DNA of 64,000 nt from Psychroserpens sp041224425 (GTDB taxonomy: Bacteria > Bacteroidota > Bacteroidia > Flavobacteriales > Flavobacteriaceae). The stretch covers positions 62,001-126,000 of the forward strand of contig NZ_JBGFGL010000068.1 in assembly GCF_041224425.1 (NCBI RefSeq). Direction: 5' to 3'. A model generated the notes under the pieces. It was given only the letters and a program-made list of their open reading frames with translations, made no database searches and was not told the origin of the DNA. Below, one piece after another: positions 34,439 through 43,865 of this stretch; position 1 is the first letter of the stretch, and each line of letters opens with the position of its first letter. Made by a program: the position numbers and the translations under genes.

Positions 34439-37400
34439 ATGAAAAGGTTTATAATTGTAATCGGTTTTTGCTTTGGTATTCTTTTAGCGCACGCGCAAGT
34501 TGGTGTTGGAACCACTAATCCTAATGCTACATTAGATATAAGATCTTCAAATCAAGCAACTCCAATTAATACAGACGGTATTCTCATTCCAAAAGTTGAT
34601 GTATTTCCAACAGGAGTTGGCGCTAATCAAGATGCTATGTTGGTGTATTTAACTACAACAGTAGGTTCGAATGCGCCAGGATTTTACTACTATAATCATA
34701 GCACTACAACTTGGTTACCAATAGGCAATGGTGCCGAGAAAATTGATGACCTCATTGATGGGAAATCTGATAACGACGGAACGGAAAATGGGTCTTCAAT
34801 TTTTTTAGGTATTGATGCAGGATTAAACGATGATCATACTGATAATAGAAATGTTGGTATTGGTTTTCAAGCTTTGTCTAGTACTACTTCTGGAGCTGCT
34901 AATACAGCATTGGGATACAGAACACTAGAAAACACAGTTACTTCATCGTATAATACAGGTATTGGATATTTAGCATTATATTTTGCGTCTTCAAGTGAAA
35001 ACACAGGAATTGGAGGTTTAGCATTATCAAATACTACTGTTGGAAATCGAAATACGGCATTAGGTTATGCTGCTCTTTTTGAAAATACAACAGGATCAAA
35101 CAATACTGCATTAGGTAGGCAATCATTACAAAATAATACCATAGGATTTGATAATATTGGAGTAGGAGCTTTATCACTTCAGGAGAATACAGAAGGATTA
35201 AGTAATGTTGCTGTTGGTAATAGTGCATTAAGGTTTAATACGACTTCAAGTAATAATACAGCAATAGGAGCAAGTAGTTTACGATTAAATATTACGGGAA
35301 GTAACAATACTTCAATTGGTTTTGAATCTTTGTACAGTAGTTCTTCTGGAAGTGAAAATACAGGAATGGGTTACTCTGCTTTGAGAAATATAACAACAGG
35401 TAGTCAAAATGTTGCTATAGGAGTTAGCGCTGGTAGTTCAAATTCAACGGGAAGCAATAATGTGTTTTTGGGTTATTATGCTGGATTCGCCGAAACAGGT
35501 AGTAACAAGTTATATATTGAAAGTAGCGCATCAACACCTCTAATTTATGGCGAGTTTGATAATGATTTTCTTCAAATAAATGGAACCTTAGATATTAATG
35601 GCGCTTATGAATTCCCATCATTTTCTGGAGGGTTAAATCAAGTTTTAGCATATAATGGTTCTGGTCAAATGACTTGGTTAAGTCCTTCTGATTTAGATGA
35701 CGATTCAATTAATAATCTTTCTGATGGGAAAACTAACGCTGGAGAAAATTCCATTTTTTTAGGACAAGCTGCTGGTCAAAATGATACAGGTTTAACCCAA
35801 TACAATATAGGAATAGGACCTTTCGTGATGCAAAGCAATACCAATGGTGAGCAGAATGTGGCCATTGGTAATAGAGCTTTACAAGCCAATACTGATGGTA
35901 ATCAAAATGTAGCAATTGGAGACAATTCATTAATAGCTAATACAACAGGGAGTTTCAATACATCGATAGGAACTTCGACATTATCAAATAATAATACCGC
36001 AAGTTTTAATACAGCGCTTGGATATGCTAGTCTTTCAAATAATCAGACAGGTATTGCTAATACTGCTATAGGAACAAACGCCTTACAAAATAATATTGGT
36101 GGTGATAGTAACGTAGCTATAGGTAATCAAGCACTTCTAAATAATACTGCAGATTATAACAATGCTATTGGATCATTTGCGATGCATCGTAATACCGTTG
36201 GAACTCATAATATAGCCATGGGTTACACGGCACTTTATCTAAATGTTTCCGGAACAGATAATACTGCATTAGGATATGAAGCGCTTCGTCAGAATACCAC
36301 GAATAATAATACGGCTATTGGCTCTGGTGCTTTAAGAAATAATACCACTGGTTTAAACAATACAGCAGTTGGAGTGTCTGCATTATTTTCAAATACAGTA
36401 AGATCAAACAATACTGCAATTGGGAATTATGCATTGACTTCTAATACAGATGGTACGTACAACACTTCTATTGGTACTTGGTCTATGAATAGCACAACTA
36501 CGGGTTTTGCTAATACTGCTATTGGAACATATGCTATGAGTGCCAATCAAACTGGAATTGGTAATGTTGTTATAGGAAGTGAAGCGGCATTTACAAACGT
36601 ATCAGGAAATTCAAATATAATTATAGGACAAGCTGCTTTTTATAATAATAATGGAGGTAGTAACAATGTTGCTATAGGATTTGAAGCTATGTATAATAAC
36701 TTAAATACTGGATATAATGTAGCTGTAGGAAGTCAAGCACTTAGGAATAATTCTGGGATTAGTAATACTGCTATTGGTTATGATGCTGGAAGAGAAAGTA
36801 CTGGCAGTAACAACATTTTTTTAGGTTATAGAGCAGGATTAAATGAAACAGGAAGTAATAAATTGTATATCGAAAATTCAAATGCCGATGCTAACAATGC
36901 CTTAATTTATGGAGATTTCGGTAACGATTTATTGCGTATAAATGGAAGAACAGAAATCACGGCTACAACAGATGCAAGTGGTACTGCTGGTAGTGGTAGT
37001 TTAGAAATCTCTAATTCCTTACGTTTAGATGGAAACGAAATCATTACAAATACAAACAATACGTTGTTTATTCAGTCTGATAATAATGGTGATGTCGAAA
37101 TGGATGGAGGCACATTTAGAATGGATGCAAGTACCAATAGAGTTGGAGTGAATACCAATTCACCAGACTATACATTTTCAGTGGCTGGTCAAGCTAATTT
37201 TAATGAAGGCATTGGCACTGGCATTGCGATGAGAGTCAATGGTGATGAAGCTCTTTGGTATAATGGCACTTATTTTAGTTGGGGTTTTGGTGGAACAGCA
37301 AATTATTTTGCAGATAATATAGGAATAAGTACAACGACTCCTGTAACACGTTTGCAAGTTGCTGGAAATTTGGATACCTCTCTAACAAATCATGGCTTAT

Positions 37401-37882
37401 TTGTTTTAGGAGATGCTACAGGTGTTAATATTTCTATGGATACTAATGAAATTATGGCTCGAAATAATGGATCTACTTCTGACTTGTATTTACAAAACGA
37501 TGGTGGAAACGTGAGAGTTGGAGGAGCAGTAGTACATACCAGTGATAAGCGCCTTAAAAAGAATATAGAAACATTGCCTTATGGCATCACAGAAATATTG
37601 AATTTAAAGCCAAAGCAATACTATTGGAAACATAGACCAGAAACTGATCATAAAAGTTTCGGGTTAATTGCTCAGGAGGTTCAAGAAATTATTCCTGAAT
37701 TGGTTCTCCTAGGTGATGATGAACAACAAACTATGAGTGTTAACTATACTGAGCTAATCCCTATTTTAATAAATGCAATTCATCAACAACAGCAAGATAT
37801 AGAACAACTTGAGCGTAAACTTGAAATATATAAAGCCTTAGAATCAAGAATTGAAGCTTTAGAAACAAAGAATACTAATTAA
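34439..37882 (+). CDS. Large YadA-head-like repeat protein with C-terminal S74 intramolecular chaperone domain
   Basis: The 1147-residue protein has signal peptide MKRFIIVIGFCFGILLAHAQ, followed by VGVGTTNPNATLDI, a usual N-terminus of Bacteroidota tail-fibre-domain proteins. Two long arms of ~22-residue repeats (GxNNTAIGxxAL type) cover about residues 120-370 and 440-810. Each arm ends with the same cap (FLGYxAG...ETGSNKLYIE...LIYGxFxNDxL). The C-terminal ~110 residues (TSDKRLKKNIETL...FGLIAQEVQEIIPELV) are the endosialidase-type S74 chaperone, which trimerises the shaft and then cleaves itself in phage proteins; a coiled coil closes the protein. I infer a trimeric surface fibre or adhesin. 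It is not phage: no phage genes surround it. Confidence 0.88.
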   Translation: MKRFIIVIGFCFGILLAHAQVGVGTTNPNATLDIRSSNQATPINTDGILIPKVDVFPTGVGANQDAMLVYLTTTVGSNAPGFYYYNHSTTTWLPIGNGAEKIDDLIDGKSDNDGTENGSSIFLGIDAGLNDDHTDNRNVGIGFQALSSTTSGAANTALGYRTLENTVTSSYNTGIGYLALYFASSSENTGIGGLALSNTTVGNRNTALGYAALFENTTGSNNTALGRQSLQNNTIGFDNIGVGALSLQENTEGLSNVAVGNSALRFNTTSSNNTAIGASSLRLNITGSNNTSIGFESLYSSSSGSENTGMGYSALRNITTGSQNVAIGVSAGSSNSTGSNNVFLGYYAGFAETGSNKLYIESSASTPLIYGEFDNDFLQINGTLDINGAYEFPSFSGGLNQVLAYNGSGQMTWLSPSDLDDDSINNLSDGKTNAGENSIFLGQAAGQNDTGLTQYNIGIGPFVMQSNTNGEQNVAIGNRALQANTDGNQNVAIGDNSLIANTTGSFNTSIGTSTLSNNNTASFNTALGYASLSNNQTGIANTAIGTNALQNNIGGDSNVAIGNQALLNNTADYNNAIGSFAMHRNTVGTHNIAMGYTALYLNVSGTDNTALGYEALRQNTTNNNTAIGSGALRNNTTGLNNTAVGVSALFSNTVRSNNTAIGNYALTSNTDGTYNTSIGTWSMNSTTTGFANTAIGTYAMSANQTGIGNVVIGSEAAFTNVSGNSNIIIGQAAFYNNNGGSNNVAIGFEAMYNNLNTGYNVAVGSQALRNNSGISNTAIGYDAGRESTGSNNIFLGYRAGLNETGSNKLYIENSNADANNALIYGDFGNDLLRINGRTEITATTDASGTAGSGSLEISNSLRLDGNEIITNTNNTLFIQSDNNGDVEMDGGTFRMDASTNRVGVNTNSPDYTFSVAGQANFNEGIGTGIAMRVNGDEALWYNGTYFSWGFGGTANYFADNIGISTTTPVTRLQVAGNLDTSLTNHGLFVLGDATGVNISMDTNEIMARNNGSTSDLYLQNDGGNVRVGGAVVHTSDKRLKKNIETLPYGITEILNLKPKQYYWKHRPETDHKSFGLIAQEVQEIIPELVLLGDDEQQTMSVNYTELIPILINAIHQQQQDIEQLERKLEIYKALESRIEALETKNTN

Positions 37883-37894
37883 AATCAATAAATC

Positions 37895-38449
37895 ATGAAA
37901 AAACAAAAGATTACTTTCGTATTATTTTTTATTATCAGTCTTGCAATGTCTTGTGATACTGAAATTCCAGAGGTAGATACAACACCTCCAACATTTTCAT
38001 TTGAAATAAGTGGTGATGGATTTACGCACACCTTTACTCAAGATGATGATTTCTCAAGTATGCAACTTAATTTAAGAGGAAGAACAGAATATCGTTTCAC
38101 ATATTCAGGTGCCGATCAAGGTGGTGTAGCTGCTATACGATGGCAACTTGGAGATAATAGCCAACTAGAGTTCTTGTCTCCAGAATTTCCTTTTGATTCA
38201 TGGGATATCAGAGATCTTTCTGCACTTAATCGCATGGTAGAATGGTTCGGAGATGTTTCAGATCCAAAAACTGGAGCAATTCTTTCAGGTACTTTTAGAA
38301 CAAGAGATCTTCCAAATAATACTACCGATTCTGGAACATTTTCATTCTTTGTAAGAGATTTTGGTGGTGAATCGGGAACACCTAATTCTGTTAGAGGAGA
38401 TCTAAATTTAAATATTCAAAACTCTGAGACCAGTTTGAGCGAGTTTTAA
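37895..38449 (+). CDS. Lipoprotein with Ig-like beta domain
   Basis: The protein has 184 residues with lipobox SLAMSC and an acidic start (DTEIPEVDTTPP). The body is a predicted beta-sandwich (PTFSFEISGDGFTHTFTQ, GTFSFFVRDFGGESGTPNSVRGDLNLNI). I do not know the family. It follows the S74 protein by 12 bases and is the last gene of cassette A. Its TAA overlaps, tail to tail, the TAA of the ribB fragment on the other strand. Confidence 0.75.
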   Translation: MKKQKITFVLFFIISLAMSCDTEIPEVDTTPPTFSFEISGDGFTHTFTQDDDFSSMQLNLRGRTEYRFTYSGADQGGVAAIRWQLGDNSQLEFLSPEFPFDSWDIRDLSALNRMVEWFGDVSDPKTGAILSGTFRTRDLPNNTTDSGTFSFFVRDFGGESGTPNSVRGDLNLNIQNSETSLSEF

Positions 38450-38515
38450 TACGTCACATAATTCACAATCTCAAGTCCATAGCCAATCATGCCAACGCGT
38501 TTGGTTTGTTGGCTA
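38446..38515 (-). pseudogene. 3' fragment of ribB (last ~24 codons)
   Basis: On the minus strand it encodes SQQTKRVGMIGYGLEIVNYV plus TY and a stop, against SQQTKRVGMIGYGLEIVDYV plus NY in the intact gene at 50361. DNA identity is near 88% over the stretch. It stops abruptly at GGCTACTGGAAT, where homology to degT begins. It is too short to function. Confidence 0.88.
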
Positions 38516-38766
38516 CTGGAATTATTGTGACAATAATTGAACACTATGTAAGGAAATAGCATCATATTAAAAGATGCTAATTCTTTACATCCTTTATCTG
38601 CTGAAATTAAACAGGAATTGCCTATACTTAAAGAAAAGACTTCTCTCAATCTGATCATTGGATTGGCAGAAACCTCTCTTGCTTTATAAAATTATCTTGG
38701 ACAGAAGACGAGGTTAAAAAAAGAGCTCAACAAATGGCTGAGATTATCAAATCTGTAATAGCTTAG
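38516..38766 (+). pseudogene. Frameshifted 3' fragment of the degT-like gene (from about codon 317)
   Basis: TGGAATTATTGTGACAATAA aligns with the WNYYDNNWHYV region of the intact gene at 30324, and homology continues to the stop (HWIGRNLSCFIKLSWTEDEV against YWIGRNISCLIKLSWTEEEV). An indel near 38575 and a one-base loss near 38635 break the frame. Its TAG overlaps the stop of the LytS-like gene on the other strand. Confidence 0.88.
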
Positions 38767-40259
38767 CCAATAGGAATAAGAATGGTGACCTTGGTTCCAG
38801 AAGGTTTATCATCACAATATAAATCTGTGAAAGTGATGGTTCCTTCAGCCTCAAATTGTTTGCTGAAATGTTTCAGGCGTTCTTCAGAAAGCTTAACACC
38901 TAAGGAATCTCTTTTGTGCAACTTTTTAGCTTTCAAAGCACTTGATTTCTCTCGTCCTATGCCATTGTCTATAATGTCAAATCGAACTTGATTTGCATTT
39001 TCTTTGCTTAGACTTACAGTCAATGTTCTATTTTCCTTTTTTAAGGAAAGTCCATGCCAAATGGCATTTTCGATAAATGGTTGTGTAATAAGTGAAGGAA
39101 TCTTTAAAGAAGCTAAATTTAGCGATGGATCACAATCCAATTTAAAATCTATGGTGTTATTAAACCTTAAATTTTCAATATTAACATATAGTTTTAGGGT
39201 TTCAATTTCTTCTTCAAGCGTAGATTCTCTATTCTCAGTTGATGCTAAAATCTTTCTTATCAGTTTTGAGAACTTATTGAGATAAAAAACAGCATTTTCC
39301 TTTTCATTATCAATAATATAACGTTTTATGGAGTTTAGAGAATTAAAGATGAAATGAGGATTCATTTGGCTTCTTAAAGCGGATACTTTTAACTCTGCTA
39401 ATTCCTTGTCATATTTTATTTTAATGGATTCAAGTTTTTCAATTTCTGCTTGTTTGTTTAATGCTTCTACATCTTGTTCTAATTGCTTTTGTACTTTTTT
39501 TCTTAATTCTTCATTTTCTTTAAGCTGATTTATGAGCTTGTTTTTTGCAGTGTTTCTATCTTCTAAAATGAGTTTTTGTTTATGTCCTAAACCCAATGAA
39601 AACAAAACGTTTTCCAATATAAACCCAAGATATAAAATGCTATATGCTGGCTCTATGGATAAACCATTATTTTGTAAGCTTATATAATATAGTAATGACC
39701 AAACAGATGATATTAATAAAATTACAGACCCAATTATTAAATAATATTTAAGTGGACTTTTTACCTTAAAAAAAGGAATGTACATCACTATACCGAAAAG
39801 AGTCATTGGTATGGTGAAATAAAAATAGCCTTCCATTAAAATGCTATCATTTTCCTTTAACAGATATAACAAAAAAACAATAGTACAATAGGCTATAATA
39901 GCATAAAGCACCCTAAAACTCCATTTATACCAATTTGGTAAATGCTTTTTAATGTCCAAAAATCTGTAGGCAAAAAGCGTGTAAATAATAAAATAGATTT
40001 CGGTTGCTATGGTTGGGTATTGGGTTACTTCTTTAATTGGTAAAAAGAGTCTGTATAAAAACCCTTCAGATAAATGATGCAATTGAGAGAAAATAATGAA
40101 AAAAGTATAACCACTATATAATAGATATAGTTTGTCTCTTTGTTGAAAATAAAGTAAAAAATGAAAAACGGTAAGGATAAATAGAATTCCAATTGTAAAA
40201 GTGAGAAATCCATTTTGGATGGCATTATCAAAAAAATAAGATGTTAAGCCTTGTTCCAA
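38763..40259 (-). CDS. LytS-type membrane sensor histidine kinase
   Basis: The 498-residue protein has about seven hydrophobic helices in the first ~230 residues (7TM sensor type; TFTIGILFILTVFHFLLYF, YTFFIIFS, YYLIIGSVILLI), a coiled coil at 240-290, then the His_kinase block SQMNPHFIFNSLNSIKRYI with the phospho-His, and an ATPase with LITQPFIENAIWHGL and IDNGIGREKS. This is the LytS/AlgZ class that pairs with LytTR regulators. The regulator gene is 3 bases upstream in the same transcript. The signal is unknown. It probably controls the divergent operon beginning at 41267. Confidence 0.93.
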   Translation of the reverse strand: MEQGLTSYFFDNAIQNGFLTFTIGILFILTVFHFLLYFQQRDKLYLLYSGYTFFIIFSQLHHLSEGFLYRLFLPIKEVTQYPTIATEIYFIIYTLFAYRFLDIKKHLPNWYKWSFRVLYAIIAYCTIVFLLYLLKENDSILMEGYFYFTIPMTLFGIVMYIPFFKVKSPLKYYLIIGSVILLISSVWSLLYYISLQNNGLSIEPAYSILYLGFILENVLFSLGLGHKQKLILEDRNTAKNKLINQLKENEELRKKVQKQLEQDVEALNKQAEIEKLESIKIKYDKELAELKVSALRSQMNPHFIFNSLNSIKRYIIDNEKENAVFYLNKFSKLIRKILASTENRESTLEEEIETLKLYVNIENLRFNNTIDFKLDCDPSLNLASLKIPSLITQPFIENAIWHGLSLKKENRTLTVSLSKENANQVRFDIIDNGIGREKSSALKAKKLHKRDSLGVKLSEERLKHFSKQFEAEGTITFTDLYCDDKPSGTKVTILIPIG

Positions 40260-40262
40260 AAA

Positions 40263-41006
40263 TTAAAAGTGGTTTAATAGTTCTTGTAATTCTCCTTTTT
40301 TTGCTCTTGATACAGGAATTGTTGAGCCATTTTCTAAAACAAGATAAAGGCCTTCATTTTTAACAAACTCTTTTATGTAATTTATGTTAACTAGATAAGA
40401 ATTGTGGACTCTAAAAAAAGAATTATTAGTTTGTGCTTCAAGTTCCTTGAGTTTTTTAGAAAGTGTTTCTTTATGATTATTTACCATGTGCACTTCTGTG
40501 TAATTACTATCAGCTTTACAAAACATAATATCGTCTATATTAACATAAATGGTTTTGCCAACAAGTGGCAAAGCCAAGCGTCTTGATTGATTTTGTGGTG
40601 TAAAGCTCTCAATAATTTTTTTTACTTCTTCACCTAATGAATTTTGTTTCTGATTTTTTTGTACTCTAGATATGGTTTTTAGTAAATCTTCAGAATCAAT
40701 TGGTTTCAATAAGTAGTCAATAGCATGTTCTTTAAAAGCTTTAATAGCATAATTATCATAAGCAGTAGTAATGATTAAGTCAAAGTCACGATAACTTAAA
40801 TTACTTAATAATTGAAAACCATCCATTTCTGGCATTTCTATATCTAAAAAAACACAGTCAGGTTTTAAATAGTTAATGGCAGAAATAGCTTCTTTTGGAT
40901 TAGTAAATGTATCGCAGATTTCGATATCGTCACAAAAATTTTCAATTTCCCATTTTAAGTTTTTAATGGCGTTAAATTCATCATCTATGATAATCGCTTT
41001 TATCAT
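40263..41006 (-). CDS. LytTR-family response regulator
   Basis: The 247-residue protein has a receiver domain (IIIDDE acidic pocket, phospho-acceptor Asp55 in CVFLDIEMPEMDG, Lys in LLKPID) and a LytTR DNA-binding domain from ~140 (VNIDDIMFCKADSNYTEVHM, FFRVHNSYLVNINYIKEF, IPVSRAKKGELQELL). It is the first gene of the pair with the LytS-like kinase, 3 bases apart. The 260-base gap to the divergent operon at 41267 is the natural place for its binding sites; I could not pick out a confident direct-repeat operator there. Confidence 0.94.
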   Translation of the reverse strand: MIKAIIIDDEFNAIKNLKWEIENFCDDIEICDTFTNPKEAISAINYLKPDCVFLDIEMPEMDGFQLLSNLSYRDFDLIITTAYDNYAIKAFKEHAIDYLLKPIDSEDLLKTISRVQKNQKQNSLGEEVKKIIESFTPQNQSRRLALPLVGKTIYVNIDDIMFCKADSNYTEVHMVNNHKETLSKKLKELEAQTNNSFFRVHNSYLVNINYIKEFVKNEGLYLVLENGSTIPVSRAKKGELQELLNHF

Positions 41007-41266
41007 GCTTATTCCATTTTATTTTAAAAGTAAAGTGTTTATGTAATACTTATCCAACCTTTTTATGCATTGCGTGTTTTAATGTGTCAAAGGTATACTA
41101 TAGCCTGTAGATTGTTCTAATCTGATTTTTTATTACCCTTATGCAAAATACAATTTATAACTAGCAAAATACAAGGTTTTTATTTCAAAGTATAAAGTTT
41201 TAAGTAAATGTAAAAACTTATCACTTAATTTTAATTAGCTGTTAATCAAATATTAAACACTAAATC

Positions 41267-43846
41267 ATGAAACTAAAACACATTTGTAGTATTGTTTTTT
41301 TAATCACTTCATGGGTTTTAACTTCACAAATTTTCCAAGATAACCTTAAACAAGAAACTATTGGTGATTTTCCATCACAATGGGATGCAATCTCAGGAAT
41401 GGCAACTGTTAATCAGCAAGATGGTCTAAAATATATTAGTTTTAGAAATGGAGGTGTTATTAAGCCAATTGTTAATGACCAAACTAACAATTATTTAAGT
41501 AGCGATTTTACGGTAGAATTTGATGTGTTTTTTAATCGCTCTTCAAATATGGCAGGGCAACGTTTTGAAATTCGTCTTTGGGATGGCTCTTTTGGTTTTA
41601 GAGAAGACAATATAAAATATACACCATTTATACTCTATAAACATGGTCTGGAGACATCATGGAATAATCCGGAAATTGGGCAGTCTAAAATCTTTTTAAA
41701 AGAGTTTGAAACTTTTGAGCCTGTATGGCGCCATGTAAAAGTTGAATTTATTGGAGAAGCGCTTAATATCCTTTTGGACAATAAGTTGGTTTTAAATATT
41801 CCAACATTTAAAATGCAACCTAAAATGATGTCCATTGCTGGTGTAGTGAATGACTCGCAGTTCGAGGCTAATATTGGGCTTACAAATTTTGTGATAAACA
41901 CTTCAGACAATACAGGTACTGTAGACCAAATAAAATACAACAAAGATATATCAGATGAAGCCATTCAAAAAATGGAAGAATTAATGCCACTTGGCATACA
42001 ATCTTTTTCATTTACCCCAAATGGTGGTTGGGTTATTATTACTAAGAATAACGGCTACTTTGCTAGAGGAATACCGCAACAATGTTTCGAAAAAATTAAA
42101 GAATATCATAATGCAGGTGTCAAAATTAAAGAAGTGGTTTTTCCACCAAAAGGTGGTAACAATTCATGGTTAATTATCACTGAAAATGACACTTATGCTA
42201 AAAATATTCCACAAGAATGTTATGTAAGAATACAAGCATTAAAACAGCAGGGAAAAACTATTGAAAGTGTATCATTCCCTTATATAAATATTTTTGATCA
42301 CGATAGTGACAACAGCTGGGTAATTTTAACAACAGATGGAGATACATTTTCAAAAAACATTCCTGATGAATGCTATCAAATCATGCAAAATATCAGGCAA
42401 TCCGATATGCCAAATAAACCTAGTGATAGGAAGATTACTAAAGTGTCTTTTACACCTTCAGGTGGCTGGGTAGTTTTTGCTGAAGATTACTTTTATACCA
42501 GAAATATTCCAGATGAGGCATTTAAAAAACTTGGTGAGTTTCGTGGTAGGGAATATAACAATAGTATAATAGCATTCGACCCAGATAATAACGGCTGGAG
42601 TCTTGTAGCAGATAAACGTACAAAAGCCATTCCAGTTAATAAAATAAGGGAATTTGAACAAAATGTAGGCGGTTTATCTATTTGGAACTTAATGCGCCAA
42701 AGAGGTGTTCCAGGCATAGCTGTAGCGGTTGTCATAAACGGTGAAATTGCTTGGGCAACAGGTTATGGTCATTTAATCGCAAATGATGAGCGCTATGCTA
42801 CACATCCTGAATCCATGTTTCAAGCCGCATCAATAAGTAAAGTGTTTGCGGCTTTAGGTGCATTTAAGTTAATAGATGATGGAGAAGCAACACTTGATGA
42901 GAATTTAATGACTTCAGAAAATTTAAAAAGCACTATACCTTTTCATCCATGTGTTAGAAGTGCCCAATGGACACAAAATTTTAACAGACTTACAATTAGA
43001 AACATATTACAGCATACTAGTGGTATTGAAGGAAGAGGAAGTTTATTGGATTCTATTACCTGCCAATATGTTCTACCCGATAGCAAAGGAATTCATAAAG
43101 GTGGAGGCTATAAGGGCTACCAAGATAAAGATGATAGTATTGAACCTTATGTTGAAAGTTTAAATGATATCCCAGGAATGGTAGATTTAATGGAAGATAT
43201 AACAATCACTTATGATCCTACTGTAAACCGACCAAATAATATTCGTATGAGAGTTGGGTGGTATTCTGGTAAGGCATTTACCGTATTACAAAAACTAACT
43301 CAAGATATTACAAAGACTGAATATTCAGTTTGGATGCGTGATAATATTTTAAGACCACTTAATATGAATAAAAGCGAATTTCTTACAAGACCAGAAAATT
43401 TCTATGATGAATTTGCTAGAGGTCATAACTCTAAGGGTGAGTTGTATTTAATTAAAAGGTATCCTCAGTATGCCGCTGCAGGATTATATACTAACGCATT
43501 AGAATTAGCGAATATGATAATAATGATAAATGACAATGGGGTTTTTAGAGATGAAAGAATACTTAGTCTCAACGCTATAGGACAGCTCATAGATAATGAT
43601 TTAGGAGTCAATATTTTAAAAGATGAAAGTAAAATAACATATTCACATGGTGGTATAAACGATGGTTTTAAAGCCCTTTTTACTGGAATAAGAAATATTA
43701 ATAATAGTGATGGTGTGCAATCTGCTGGCATTGTTATTTTGACCAATGGTGATGATGACAGAGATAGTAATAACGATGGAAATAATGACAGACTACAATT
43801 TCGAAATATTATTAGCGACAAAATTATAGAGGTCTATGATTGGTAA
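41267..43846 (+). CDS. Exported serine beta-lactamase-like hydrolase with N-terminal lectin-like domain and W-rich repeats
   Basis: The 859-residue protein has a signal peptide. Residues ~20-215 look like a LamG/concanavalin-type beta-sandwich (DNLKQETIGDFPSQWD, then WRHVKVEFIGEALNILLDNK). Residues ~235-450 hold five repeats of about 45 residues around GGWVIIT...NIP-x-x-C/A. The rest is a class C beta-lactamase/serine esterase fold: SISK nucleophile motif at 522-525 and HGG at 794-796. The middle motif, normally YSN, reads YSG (666-668). The family includes peptidases, esterases and penicillin-binding-type enzymes; true antibiotic resistance is unlikely. It is first in the seven-gene operon of cassette B. 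Confidence 0.88.
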   Translation: MKLKHICSIVFLITSWVLTSQIFQDNLKQETIGDFPSQWDAISGMATVNQQDGLKYISFRNGGVIKPIVNDQTNNYLSSDFTVEFDVFFNRSSNMAGQRFEIRLWDGSFGFREDNIKYTPFILYKHGLETSWNNPEIGQSKIFLKEFETFEPVWRHVKVEFIGEALNILLDNKLVLNIPTFKMQPKMMSIAGVVNDSQFEANIGLTNFVINTSDNTGTVDQIKYNKDISDEAIQKMEELMPLGIQSFSFTPNGGWVIITKNNGYFARGIPQQCFEKIKEYHNAGVKIKEVVFPPKGGNNSWLIITENDTYAKNIPQECYVRIQALKQQGKTIESVSFPYINIFDHDSDNSWVILTTDGDTFSKNIPDECYQIMQNIRQSDMPNKPSDRKITKVSFTPSGGWVVFAEDYFYTRNIPDEAFKKLGEFRGREYNNSIIAFDPDNNGWSLVADKRTKAIPVNKIREFEQNVGGLSIWNLMRQRGVPGIAVAVVINGEIAWATGYGHLIANDERYATHPESMFQAASISKVFAALGAFKLIDDGEATLDENLMTSENLKSTIPFHPCVRSAQWTQNFNRLTIRNILQHTSGIEGRGSLLDSITCQYVLPDSKGIHKGGGYKGYQDKDDSIEPYVESLNDIPGMVDLMEDITITYDPTVNRPNNIRMRVGWYSGKAFTVLQKLTQDITKTEYSVWMRDNILRPLNMNKSEFLTRPENFYDEFARGHNSKGELYLIKRYPQYAAAGLYTNALELANMIIMINDNGVFRDERILSLNAIGQLIDNDLGVNILKDESKITYSHGGINDGFKALFTGIRNINNSDGVQSAGIVILTNGDDDRDSNNDGNNDRLQFRNIISDKIIEVYDW

Positions 43847-43865
43847 AACTTAAAAAAGTACAAAA

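Noticed and set aside
34800..36860. Dense short repeats suggesting a CRISPR array
   Set aside because: The repeats are in frame, degenerate and encode NTAIG-type protein repeats in the S74 surface gene; there are no constant repeat and spacer lengths and no cas genes.
38446..38658. 70-residue ORF on the minus strand as a gene
   Set aside because: Its C-terminal third is the ribB tail fragment and the rest is read antisense through the degT fragment.
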